In this document: piece by piece, positions 54,293 to 63,859 of the stretch
How positions within the stretch are numbered: the stretch's first letter is position 1
How the letters are laid out: every line of letters begins with the position of its first letter
Position numbers and translations under genes: made by a program
The notes under the pieces: model-generated
Database searches by the model: none
Seen by the model: only the letters and a program-made list of their open reading frames with translations
What the model was told of the DNA's origin: nothing
Source: Betaproteobacteria bacterium
Lineage (GTDB): Bacteria; Pseudomonadota; Gammaproteobacteria; Burkholderiales; Usitatibacteraceae
Direction: 5' to 3'
NCBI GenBank assembly: GCA_016720925.1
Contig: JADKJR010000010.1
Coordinates: forward strand, 94,887-158,886
Length of the DNA stretch: 64,000 nucleotides

Positions 54293-54363
54293 GTGCAACC
54301 GAAGAGAGCATGTTATTTGAGCGCCGAGTGGGCGAACGACCACGCGCGTTGCATCCGTTAGGC
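54293..54363 (-). other. Candidate integron attC site (degenerate), after the VOC cassette gene
   Basis: On the minus strand, GCCTAAC (54363-54357) matches the attC R-box consensus RYYYAAC exactly. ATGCAAC can pair with GTTGCAC (54299-54293) across a structured centre. The terminal GTTRRRY box is degenerate. It begins about 30 nt after the stop of the VOC gene, the normal place for a cassette attC. This is the weakest of the three. Confidence 0.35.
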
Positions 54364-54393
54364 CGCAAGATACCCATGCTTGGTTGATGCAAA

Positions 54394-54796
54394 TCACTGT
54401 GGTGCAGGCTGGGAAACCATGTGGAGCAGCCCCCACCCATGACCATCCGGGTCGACGAAGCTGTGTGTGTACATGAACCCGAAATCCTCGGGCTTATCGT
54501 AGGTTGAACCACCAGCTGCAAGGGCCTTGGCGACCAATTCATCTACCTGTTCACGGCTCTCACAGCTGAGAGATATCAAGACTTCGACGGCCTGACTGGT
54601 ATCGCAGACAGCTTTGGGCGTGAACTCACGGAACTTGGCATGGGTACCCAGCATGACAGAAATTGCATCATTGATGACGATGCACGCAGCCGTGTCGTCA
54701 CTGAACTGTGGGTTGTGACTGAATCCAAGCGCCTGAAAAGCTAACCGACCTCTGGAGATCAAGGACCGGAAGGGTGAGGAAAATCTGGTTGATCAT
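54394..54796 (-). CDS. VOC-family (glyoxalase/bleomycin-resistance-like) protein, probable integron cassette gene, one frameshift
   Basis: AGGAG lies 6 nt before ATG 54796. The start reads MINQIFLTLPVLDLQRSVSF; a small indel near 54735 shifts the frame to ALGFSHNPQFSDDTAACIVI, and the rest ends FSV-like: GFMYTHSFVDPDGHGWGLLH. VOC proteins of this type are frequent cargo of integron cassettes. The gene lies directly downstream of an attC site (54839-54919) with a ~45-nt leader and is followed by a second attC-like site. The substrate is unknown. Confidence 0.8.
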
Positions 54797-54838
54797 GCCA
54801 GTCTCCTTTGAACTGGTAGTTGCGACGATTGGGTTGCG

Positions 54839-54919
54839 GCCTAGCGACCAAGGTAAAAGGCGGCGCGATTTTGCGCCGTCCAGCGACCGAAGGGAGCGAC
54901 CTTGAGCGACGTGTTAGCC
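54839..54919 (-). other. Integron attC recombination site 1
   Basis: On the minus strand the 81-nt site starts GGCTAAC (R'') and ends GCTAGGC (R'). Inner boxes CTCAAGGT and ACCTTGG pair, and the centre forms a GGCGC hairpin around CAAAATC. It shares most of its centre (CGCTCCCTTCGGTCGCT and CGCCTTTTACCTT) with the second site at 55384-55465, as expected within one cassette array. Confidence 0.75.
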
Positions 54920-54935
54920 GTCTTGGCATTCACAC

Positions 54936-55375
54936 TTATGTTTGGGGGGGGGGGGGGTAGTCCCAACAAGTGTGCGAATTGTGAAACTCTATCTTCGATG
55001 AGCGACGGTCGGATGTACATCTCGCATCCAAACGCATCCGGCCATTCAATTAGGGGCATCTTTGCCCGCGTAAAATAAAATATGGTCGAACAATTCACGG
55101 TTCGGCACCATGCCCAAAGATACACGAGCAAGTTGTTCAGAGTGCGGCGGGCGAAAAGACGACAGCGATATTTCTTGGACTTTGGCCAATCGTTTGCGCT
55201 CCAGGCAAATACTCACCGTCTTCTGCAGATGCTTCAAACCAAGCTCTGTCGAACATCAGACTCGATGGACGTACCTTCCGTACATGGTGGTGGCATCTGG
55301 AAAGTGAATGGGCAGCAGCTGGAAGAATTGCGTGGAGTCGACATCCCCGGGACCAAGTTTCCAGTATTGGGTCAT
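54936..55375 (-). CDS. Hypothetical cassette-encoded protein, several frameshifts
   Basis: ATG 55375 opens MTQYWKLGPGDVDSTQFFQL and PIHFPDATTMY. After small indels, coherent segments continue in other frames: ESDVRQSL, FEASAEDGEYLPGAQTI, EQLARVSLGMVPNRELFDHI, LFYAGKDAP and LIEWPDAFGCEMYIRPSLIE, then VSQFAHLLGL. A run of 14 C residues (plus-strand G, 54944-54957) near the 3' end leaves the last codons uncertain; a stop fits at 54936. The segments make one soluble protein of about 140 residues with no known domain. It lies between two attC sites, reading in the same direction as the VOC gene. Confidence 0.65.
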
Positions 55376-55383
55376 GTGGTGAC

Positions 55384-55465
55384 GGCTAACGATTAAGGTA
55401 AAAGGCGGCGCGCTTTTGCGCCGTCCGAGCGACCGAAGGGAGCGTTTTTGACCGCAATGTTATGC
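55384..55465 (-). other. Integron attC recombination site 2
   Basis: On the minus strand the 82-nt site starts GCATAAC and ends GTTAGCC. The paired inner boxes are less perfect than in site 1, but the centre is nearly the same sequence. The following cassette gene starts 9 nt after it. Confidence 0.75.
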
Positions 55466-55937
55466 ATCATTTTGCTTTGTCTATCCGGGCGCAGACGGCT
55501 GTTTGGCGTAATGGTTCAACAGGCGCTGCTGGTTCACGGCTACTTCGTCTGGACTAAATGATCGCAACAGTGAACATTTTTCCCACTAGGCTTGCGATCT
55601 GAGGTTTGTGTCTCCTGAACATCACTGTAACTTTCTTTGGTTGCCCATTCAACCAAATGCTACAGTTCTTAGCAAGAGTCCTTCGATGACGTTGCGACCT
55701 CGTGAAAGTAGTTGTCAACTTGACGCGGGCTTACCCTTTTGGGACGCTGCTTGCAGCAACACTAGAATATTTATCTCGCACCTTCACGCATTCGGCGTTC
55801 ATTCCGTAAGTTGTAGAGAAAGTGCCTCATCGTAGTATTTGAAAGTGTGGTGGCTGCATTTCTCCGGGCGATCACGACGCATACGCCGCAAGGCAGGTGT
55901 AAGAGGCAAAGGAAATAGAGGGCGGATCTCAAGTGAT

Positions 55938-56008
55938 GCATAACTCAATGTAGGGAGCACCGCGTCTGCATACCGTTCCGCGCTGCTCCCTATCATTCTG
56001 AAAAATGC
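55938..56008. other. attC-like hairpin, possibly a decayed attC
   Basis: GCATAAC (55938-55944) is followed by TCAATGTAGGGAGCA, which pairs with TGCTCCCTATCATTCTGA with unpaired bases, as in attC inner boxes. The other end reads AAAATGC instead of a proper R box. Orientation is unclear. Confidence 0.35.
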
Positions 56009-56398
56009 GGAAAACACGCTTGCAATCAATTGCTTCCGCCCATAAACTGTATATCTGTACAGCCATAACAGAACCCCTTTTTCCGTCACTCACTTTAACG
56101 AAGTTTTTCGCCTGCGCGGTATTAACAAAGGACAGTCTAGCAACCTGATCTTGCCACGGCAATCGATAAATGATTCGCGCGCAAGCGGGGCTTTAGTACA
56201 ACTGGCAAGGCCTTGGTTGATCCACCCAGATGCACTTCGCTTACCGTGGTGCGGTGCCTGCGCCGCGAAATGGGCGTGGAAGATGCAGGGCGGCGACCGT
56301 CGAATGCAAGCCACGCCTCGCCGCCCTCAATTCACGCTCATTTGCCAACGCAGGCGCCGCAGCCGAATGCCGCATCGTGAAGAAACACTGATGCCGTT

Positions 56399-56471
56399 CA
56401 TCAACACCAGCACTGGCGCGGCGTTTGTGGCCTTTTTGCCTGTAACGGCGCGCCAGTGCTGGTGTTTGATG
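56399..56471. repeat. Palindromic intergenic repeat, copy G
   Basis: CATCAACACCAGCACTGGCG (56399-56418) mirrors the right arm ending GCACCAGTGC-type sequence to TGATG at 56471, with one extra base. It is the longest-armed copy (about 22 bp). The inner loop holds a further TTTGTGGCC/GCCTGTAA part. Confidence 0.85.
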
Positions 56472-56712
56472 TTGTGGCAAGCCGGAAAAAGGCATTCCCG
56501 CGCCCCGCAAGGACTGCCGACAGTTGCGGCGGGAATCCAGGTTCGCGGAGGTGTCTGCTTTGGCGATGCGCCCGCCAATCAGCCACAATTCCTGACGGAA
56601 CACTTTGCGCGCACTCGCTTGGCGCACACCCAAATAGACGAGGAGAACACTCCCATGTTTTTCCGCCTGACCCGCGCGACACCCGCCTTCGCCTGATTCG
56701 ATCAATTTGCGC

Positions 56713-57270
56713 ATGGCCACGCACAACACCAAACCCCCGCAACGTCCGCCACCGCGCAAACTCAGCGTCTTCGGTACGCCGTGGCCGCTCGATCCGCCGG
56801 TGCTGCGCATTCGCCTGCGTTACATCACGGCGCGCTTTCTGCAGATGCCGGAACCGCGCATGTCGCTGCGCAATACCAATGAAATTCTGCGCTGGGTGCA
56901 GCAGATGCAGGACGATGGCCTGCCGCGTTCCGCGACCGAACTGGTGCGGCTCGCCATCGAGGAGGATCCCGAGCAGCGGCCGCTATGGCTGTTCCTGATT
57001 GGGCGACACGAAGATGACAACGCCACCGAATTCGGCGAACTGCAGGCTTTCGCCCTTCAATTTCCGAACGACGCAGCGATGCCGCAGATTGACGCGATGG
57101 CACGGCGCTTTGCCCGCGCGCCGGGAACCGCCGTGACAACAGGAACGTTCGCGGCGCCGGCCGACTGGAGCGCCTCCGCATTGCTGGGGCGCGACGATTC
57201 GGGACAGCGGACGATGCACGCCTCGCTTGTGCGGGCCACGCAGGCCATTCTCGGATTGGCGCCGCGTTAG
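56713..57270 (+). CDS. FimV-like conserved protein
   Basis: ATG 56713 gives 185 residues beginning with a Pro/Arg-rich part (NTKPPQRPPPRKLSVFGTPW). A helical segment follows: MSLRNTNEILRWVQQMQDDG, TELVRLAIEEDPEQRPLWLF, NATEFGELQAFALQFPNDAA. The PLWLF...AFALQFP pattern resembles the C-terminal helical repeat of betaproteobacterial FimV-like proteins (type IV pilus assembly), which recurs in the FimV-like gene at 59319-61415. The frame is intact. It is followed by a PilZ-like gene, the same pairing as downstream. Confidence 0.55.
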   Translation: MATHNTKPPQRPPPRKLSVFGTPWPLDPPVLRIRLRYITARFLQMPEPRMSLRNTNEILRWVQQMQDDGLPRSATELVRLAIEEDPEQRPLWLFLIGRHEDDNATEFGELQAFALQFPNDAAMPQIDAMARRFARAPGTAVTTGTFAAPADWSASALLGRDDSGQRTMHASLVRATQAILGLAPR

Positions 57271-57308
57271 TGCCGCCACGATGAATAATGACGCTGGCGA
57301 CTAAACCG

Positions 57309-58799
57309 ATGAACACACTCCATTCCACCCGGACGGGCCCGGCATATGGCGTATCGAATGCCGCGCACGACGAGATCACCGCCCGGCACCGCGCGCTTGA
57401 AAACCCTCTCGCCGGACTCACGCCGACCGAGGCCGCGAAGTTATTGACGCAGACCGGCGCAACTTCGATGACGTCAGTCGCGTGGATCGCGAACAGTTGC
57501 TCAAACCGGACTTCTCAAGACCCGGCCGGAACAGGCGACCTGCGCGTGGATCGCGGGGCGCTATGGACATTGCTGCGGCTGGCGCGCGAATGTGTCCCCG
57601 CGCACGTTCGCCGACGACAATCGGATATTCAGCCGCGCGCGGCAATCGTGCGCTGGCGATCGTACCTCTCGGGCACGCAATCAAATGGCGAACCACTAGG
57701 GCAGCCGGCCTGACACGACTGTGCGCGAATGGCTGCACGAAATTTTTCGCACCGCTGTCGCGTTCGGCGTCGATGCGACGGTGCTGAGCGTGCGCATCGA
57801 AGACCGGCAGATTGATGCCAACGTCGAGGGCGCTGTATGTACGCGCGTTGCTGCTGGATCGTTTTCGGGCGGCAATTTGCCGCCGAAGCGCCCGGAAATC
57901 CTCAGACACCTGGCTAATCGAATGGATGGGCGCGCTGTGGCTCACGCGGGTACCGGTTGCCGGTGAGCCGACGCTGGGCGTCATGCCAACGTTCCGCAGC
58001 GCGGCTTACGCCCTATGCGCCGGGAGATGGCGCGCATCTGTTCCTGAGCCTGCGTCCTTTGCAGCGGCAGTTGGCGCGCTCGCTTCGGGAATTTCATCAC
58101 GGCGATTTTTCCCGGCTGGGGCATCGGCATGGGTGGCAAATGGAAGACCACGTCGCGGTCATCGATTTCCTGGAACGGGAATTCACCTTGATCGAAGCCG
58201 CGCGCAAGCAGCGCAGCAAGCGCATGGCCATCGGATTGAATTCACCGGTGGGCGTATTTTCGGCTTCGAAGAGATTTGCCGCATGGCGTTCTCGCTCGGA
58301 AAAAACTGCATCCGCTCGCCGGTGGCGGGACCGAAATTGGTATCCGCAACGCCATTCAATTGATCGACATCAGCGAAGGCGGATTGGGACTGGACATGGT
58401 CGAGGACGATGCCCGGCATGTGCACGTCGATGACCTGCTCGCCATTCGCCTCGAAAGGGCCGCCCATGCGTGCTGGGCGTGGTGGTCCGCAAATCGAGTT
58501 TGCAGAAGCCATCCGCCACCCTCATCGGTGTCAAGGTACTTTCCAAGGCGCCTGTCTTCGTCGCGATGGACAGGGGTGGATGAGGCCACCAACATGGGCA
58601 GCCGACCGAAGGCATCCTGATCACGGGAACCGCCCGACGACGGCTTCGCCGACTCGGTGATTGTCAGCAACAAGACCTATGTTGGATTCGCCGCTGGCAG
58701 TCTACGCTGGAAGTACGCACTTATGAGGGCTGTGCGGCGCGTGGCAACAGCAAGGCGCCAATTGGCGCATGGCCGCGTTTGGAGCGACCCTGGCGCTAA
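57309..58799 (+). CDS. PilZ-like conserved protein, many frameshifts
   Basis: From ATG 57309 the coding signal moves between all three plus-strand frames. It gives AHDEITARHRALENPLAGLT, VDREQLLKPDF, VREWLHEIFRTAVAFGVDAT, QIDANVEGA, WLIEWMGALWLTRVPVAGEP, MEDHVAVIDFLEREFTLIEA, IRNAIQLIDISEGGLGLDMV and WSDPG-like ends; a TAA at 58797 closes a plausible final frame. The ISEGGLGLDMV segment resembles a PilZ c-di-GMP-binding core. The family is weakly supported because the sequence is broken so often. A second protein of the same type lies at 61438. Confidence 0.5.
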
Positions 58800-59318
58800 A
58801 CGTGCCGCCATACCCTGCCCGTCGCCCTACGCGGGTGATTTCCGCGTCGCCTCCGATCCCCCCACTCCCACCCCGGCATGTAAACCTTTGTGACTTTGCA
58901 GGATTGTCGGAAAACGAAATTGCTCATGCCAGAGAATACTCACGTGGAGCGAAGATCATGGCGGGAACGATGGCTGGGATCCCTTCAAATCGGCATCGGC
59001 GAGAAAGCGGGAAATGCACGTCCACTCTTGATGCCAGCCGACAAACAAGGAAAATGGTGTTTTGCCGGTTATATCTAGAAGTGGCCACCGGTCGTCGGGC
59101 CTGTTATCCTCCATCCGAAGCTAGAGGTTATTGCAAGTCAGGGGAACCCACACGGATGCGATTTTTAGTGAATATTCAGTCGATTAACTGATTTTTTGAA
59201 GCGTGATTCTGCCACATGGATACATGCCGAATCAGGATTCATTGCAACCACAATCGATCTAACCAAGTCAAAAAAATCGTGATGCAAATCGGGCCTTTCG
59301 TTCTGAACCGAACTCGCG
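58800..59318. other. Region without a convincing gene
   Basis: Between the PilZ-like gene and the FimV-like gene I see only short unsupported frames. The right part may include promoter and leader of the FimV-like gene. Confidence 0.4.
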
Positions 59319-61415
59319 GTGACGGCGCCGCGTCCGTGCCCGCGCACGCCCATCGGGCTGGCGTCCCCTGCACCTGTCAACTCGCGCTTCGTCACGGGTG
59401 CATCGTCGCGGCGCATTGCGCATCGCGATGCTGGTGCCTGCGCTCGTTGGCTCACCCGCCAGTTACGCCCAGAATACTTATTCGCGCCTCCCGGAATGCC
59501 GGGGTGCTCGTTGACGGCAGCCCGCTGTGGGTGAAAATTCCCATCGAGGCAACCGACGCGACCGAAGAAGTCACGCCTTCCCGTTTTCGATGGGTTCGCG
59601 GCCCTCCAACGCTCCGATTCCGTTCCCGGAAAACGCGGAGATCGTTTTTGAAACGGCGGGGACAAGAAATACTTCCTGGTGATTCGCTCGCGTTTGCCGG
59701 TGAACGAACTGGCCATCGGCATTGTTATCCCGCGAACAGGTCTAACACGGGGTGCGCAGCCGCGAATTCAGCCTGCTGCTGGGATCCTCCACCTGCGGGC
59801 GTTGGAAGAACCGATCGCGCAAGCGATGCAGCACTGACTTGGACGCGTCCTGGGCCCAAACGGTGATCGATCACCGCGCGCCCGCCGCCATTTTGCCGCC
59901 TGTCGTGGGTGCGGCCAACGCGCCGCTCGCCTCCTGCCGCTTCCCGAATCGGCAAGGGGCGCGCCCGCCGCGGCCGCAACGATCTGCGGCGTCCGGCTCA
60001 GCGCGAACCTCTGACGCCGATCTCCCGTCAACGTTCCGCCGGTGACTGCACCGATTGACTAACCCGCTCCTTCGCCGCCGCGCCGCGGTAAACGTGCGGA
60101 CAGGCCGGCGCGCCACCGATAAACGGATGTTGCAAACAAAGGCCGACCGGCACCCCTTGCGCCTTTCGCTCGACGCCGAAAGCGTGGAACACCTGCCGAT
60201 GGCCAGCGAGGAGATGCGCGCAGACATTGCGGCGGCGGCAGTTGACTCTCGATACCGACGATCTCATGTCCGCGTTGTTGGAACGCCATCACCGGATCGT
60301 TGCTGGAAAAGGAGCTTGGTCAGCTCGCCGCACGCGTCAGCGTTGCCACCGAGCGCACGCTTAATATCAATCGACCCACACCCGCGCCTGACGCCCAAAT
60401 CGATCGAATCCGCCGTACCGGCGCCCGACGGGTCACCCAGCGCTCCCGTGGCGCGTCGTTCCCCGTAATCGCGCCCGCGAAAGCCATCCCCGAAAATCGT
60501 TGGCTCCGCAAAAACCGTTGAATCGCCGCTTCCCGTACGTCGACGATTTTGTTGATGGCTGCGGCCGCGATGCCGTCGCCGGCGCCGCGTTCTGGTGGTG
60601 CGGCGTCATCTGCGCGCGCGCAGAAACATTCCGCATCTTGCCGCAACAGGCCGATGACTACGTGGCGGAAGTAATGGCGGAGTCGCACAAACCGCATGTG
60701 TCGCCACGCGCCAGCAGCGTGACCAATGCCGATTTCACCCGCGAAAACGGTGCAATGAAGCGCCCGCGTTTTCAGCCCGGCATAGCGCTGAAGTCGATAC
60801 TAGCGCGGCCACCGCGCCCAACGCGCCAGAAATTCATTTCCGATTACGCCGACCGCCCTCCAGCAGGCTCCTGTGGCCGCGCTTGGGGAATCCTGGCGTG
60901 GAGCTCGATTTTGCCTCGCCGGCACCCAAGGAAGAAACTAGCGCTCCCGCCAATGACTTGCGAGCCCGCCGCACGCGTTATCTGGAGAGCCGCTATCAGG
61001 ACATCGCGATCCTGAAGCCGGCGCTGGATGCGCCCAACGACTGCTGAGCCAGGCTGGCAGGGTCCACGACGAAGGTGCCGCCGAGTTCGCGAAACGGCTC
61101 CTGAAATATGCCGCCTACAGCCGGCCCATACAGAAGAGTTCTGGCTCGGGTTGCTGGAGATCCTGTATCGCGAGAAATTTGCCAACGACTATCTCGTCAA
61201 CGCGAAGTGGTTCCGCAAGTACCACCCGCAATCAAAGAATTGGGACGAAGTACAGCGCATTGGCTATTTGCTCGATCCGCCGAATCGCTCTTGCCACAGT
61301 GCGGCGGCCTGGTCGGTCACGAAGAGCCGCCGTCGGTATCTGGCTGCCAGTCCATGAAGGGGAAGAAAAGCCGTTGCTTTCGCGTACGCATATGAAGCTT
61401 GAACTTGCGAATTAA
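59319..61415 (+). CDS. FimV-like protein, many frameshifts
   Basis: A signal-like MLVPALVGSPASYAQNTYSR (frame around 59428) is followed by NAGVLVDGSPLWVKIPIEAT, typical of the FimV N-terminal domain, and later VNELAIGIVI. The middle is too broken to assign. The end is clear: EEFWLGLLEILYREKFANDY, LVNAKWFRKYHPQSKNWDEV and QRIGYLLDP, a FimV C-terminal-type repeat; the last frame ends in TAA at 61413-61415. FimV proteins are inner-membrane peptidoglycan-binding scaffolds for type IV pili and polar localisation. The exact start is uncertain. Confidence 0.5.
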
Positions 61416-61437
61416 TCCATCCAACCGGCCCCCACAG

Positions 61438-63112
61438 ATGAGAGAAAGTTCAATCAAACCGATTTTGCCCTCGAGACCACGGAGGACCGTGTCGCGAGGC
61501 CGTCATGCGCATGGAAACGCTGCTGGGGCCGCATTCGCTTGAACGCTATCGGAAGGTCTGTTTTGCCTTTGGCGACGAGCAGCGCGAATTGTTCGTCGGC
61601 CAGTTGCGCCTGACGCTGCAACTGGAGGATCATCTTGATTGGCTGTTGCGCAAACGATATGTCCCGGCTTCAATTGTGGCGCCTGGATTCGCGGCGGGCG
61701 GACGCGCTGGCGATCAGCCAGCAGATTGCCGACTTGTGGCAGGCCCTGGGGGTTTGCCTGGGCCGTGAGCGCATTGGGGGCAACTGAATGGCTTAAAGTC
61801 CCGCGAGGACGGAAACCGGACTGTTGCCGCTGACCATTGCCGTCGCCCTGCACTGTCACGTCAATGAATTGCGCTGGCGCGCGCGCGCCGAGTTGCCGTG
61901 TGACGTGCCGCTGAAGGCATTGCATCGGCTCTATGCCATTGCCGAGGCGCGCAATATTGCCGAACAGGGCGTGTAACCCTACGAATCCGATGTGGACTTG
62001 TCCATTACACCCAAAGGCCAGGATGGAGTGATGCTGGTGATGGCGGATCTTGCCGAACGCGATCTGCTGCCAGGGCAGCGACTGATTTCACAGAATTGGC
62101 TAAGCAGCTGGCGCACGATGTCGGCCTCAGCCAGGCACCGTACCGGGCAAGCACAGCATGCTGGTGAACCTCGATTCCGACCAGGGCATCCAGCGTATTG
62201 CCGAGAAAACTGAACCAACTTATCGCTATATATCAATATCACGTCGTCGCGAGACACATTGAAGAGACAGATGCATAGCTGGCCAACAGCAACTACGATG
62301 ATGACACGACCAAGGAGCTCAAGGAGGCAACCGAACTCGATTTCTCCGGACACGCTCGCCTCCTCGAGAAGTTGTATCACGATCGTTCCGCATTCCAGGC
62401 GGCCCGCGCCGGCAACCTGGCGCCGCCGGATCGTTTCGCGCAGGTCATTACTCGTCGGCTGGAACCTGATTGAGGAATTTCTTGAAGCATCGAGTTGGGA
62501 AGCCAAGTCGACGCGGACGTTTCCGGCTAAATGCCCATCGCCGCAAAAAATTTGGTGCCGCTGGTGAAGCGCTTGCCCGTTCTCGACGGACCCTGCCACT
62601 CATCGATGCGCACCTCGGGCCCGAACCTGAGCATCGCAATAGCAACAATTTCCTGCTCTGGCGGATTCGGACCTGAGCGCCGGCGGAATTGGTCTGGCCT
62701 CAGCGCACGCGGCCGATGCGGATATCTCTGTCGGGACGCTGATCCTGGTGGCCGTCGAAGGTGAAGCGTCCTGGAGTCTTGGCCGCATCGTGCGGAAATT
62801 CAAAGGCCTCGATGAAACGATACGCGGTTTGGCATACAGCTGATTGGCGAGAACGCGGTCCCGGTTCACTTGGTTCCGCGTCAGTCGGAAGATCAGGCCA
62901 AGCGCACACTGATGAGCGGTATCCGGCCTGTTTCTCTGCCGCCCGACGAGACCGGGAGCGACAGGACCCTGATGCTGGTGTCCAGTGGTGCGCTCGCCCC
63001 ACACCCGCCGGTTTGAATTAAAGACCGGCAATAAACGTGGCCGATCCGCGCCTCGTTGCCGGTGCAAAGCGCGGGCGCGTGGGTGATGATCCAGTTTGAG
63101 GAAGATGTCTGA
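61438..63112 (+). CDS. PilZ-like conserved protein (second), many frameshifts
   Basis: ATG 61438 lies 22 nt after the FimV-like end. The coding signal runs through several frames: MRMETLLGPHSLERYRKVCF, FGDEQRELFVGQLRLTLQLE, VALHCHVNELRWRARAELPC, LDFSGHARLLEKLYHDRSAF, IGENAVPVHLVPRQSEDQAK, RTLMSGIRPVSLPPDETGSD and a closing GAWVMIQFEEDV before TGA at 63110. It pairs with the FimV-like gene as the gene at 57309 pairs with that at 56713. The relation to PilZ is inferred from general layout and is weak. Confidence 0.45.
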
Positions 63113-63145
63113 GGCCGATGACTGGCGGCCCAGAGAATTTCTTCC

Positions 63146-63859
63146 TTAGTCCAGCAACTCCAAGTCGTCTGACCCGGGATCAACTTGGCAATTTTTGCCG
63201 GCTTCGGCGCAGGTTCAGCAATCATCTCATCCGCCGGAAACGTCTGGCGCATGCGCCGCGCGCCACTTCCGGGTCAACGCCAAGCCAGCGATCGTAATCT
63301 TCCTGACGAATGATGACCGGCATGCGCTTTTCGTCACCGGGCGGTGCATGCGCTTGCAATCGCGTGATCGTCCGCATTGACCGTCAGCATCGAAAAAGCT
63401 CATGACTTCTTGCCATCGCGATACCGCGCTCCCAGATGCCGGCGAGCGCGAACACGACCCTGCCCGTCGCGCCAGGTCATTTTCCAGCTCTGCCTTGCCG
63501 GTTTCCCAGCACGGCTCAAAAACGCTTCGACCGGGATCAGGGCAGCGCTGTGAATTGTGGCGTGTTTTGTAGCTTGAAAGCTGGCTGACGCTTCAAGGCG
63601 CGCGTTATGCGTACAGCGAAACGCTTCGTCGGAGCCCAGATCCTCCGGCCTGGACCACGATGGCACAAAGCCGAACGCGCCGCGATACACCCGCGCCGCG
63701 GGCGGCTCTTCACCGCTCTGGCGGATGATATTGCGCACGATCGGCTGCACCATATCCTGGATAGGCCTCGGGATGGAAACTCTCGAAAATCGGGAATATC
63801 CACACCGAACATGCTGCGCACGGGATTGAGCTGAACGGGAGGGAGAAACTGGTGCACAT
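63146..63859 (-). CDS. SRAP protein (YedK/HMCES family), frameshifted
   Basis: ATG 63859 gives MCTSFSLP with catalytic Cys2 exposed after Met removal. In other frames follow MFGVDIPDFREF, RVYRGAFGFVPSWSRPEDLG, CTHNARLE, LQNTPQFTA, LIPVEAF and VIIRQEDYDRWLGVDPEVAR, then FPADEMIAEPAPKPAKIAKL; TAA at 63146 fits the end. SRAP proteins cross-link to abasic sites in single-stranded DNA and are often SOS-associated. It is convergent with the PilZ-like gene. All frame breaks are small indels. Confidence 0.7.

Larger units (their letters stand above)
55466..56712. other. Long region without a convincing gene, with structured repeats
   Basis: Short frames on both strands lack ribosome-binding sites and domains. 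It holds an attC-like hairpin (55938-56008), repeat copy G (56399-56471), and a further hairpin ATTCCCGC/GCGGGAAT (56494-56501 with 56529-56536). Confidence 0.45.

Noticed and set aside
55082..55396. Plus-strand 104-codon frame ending inside attC site 2
   Set aside because: At first it suggested a plus-oriented cassette, but the minus strand gives more protein-like, ordered segments, a start 9 nt after attC and the same direction as the VOC gene.
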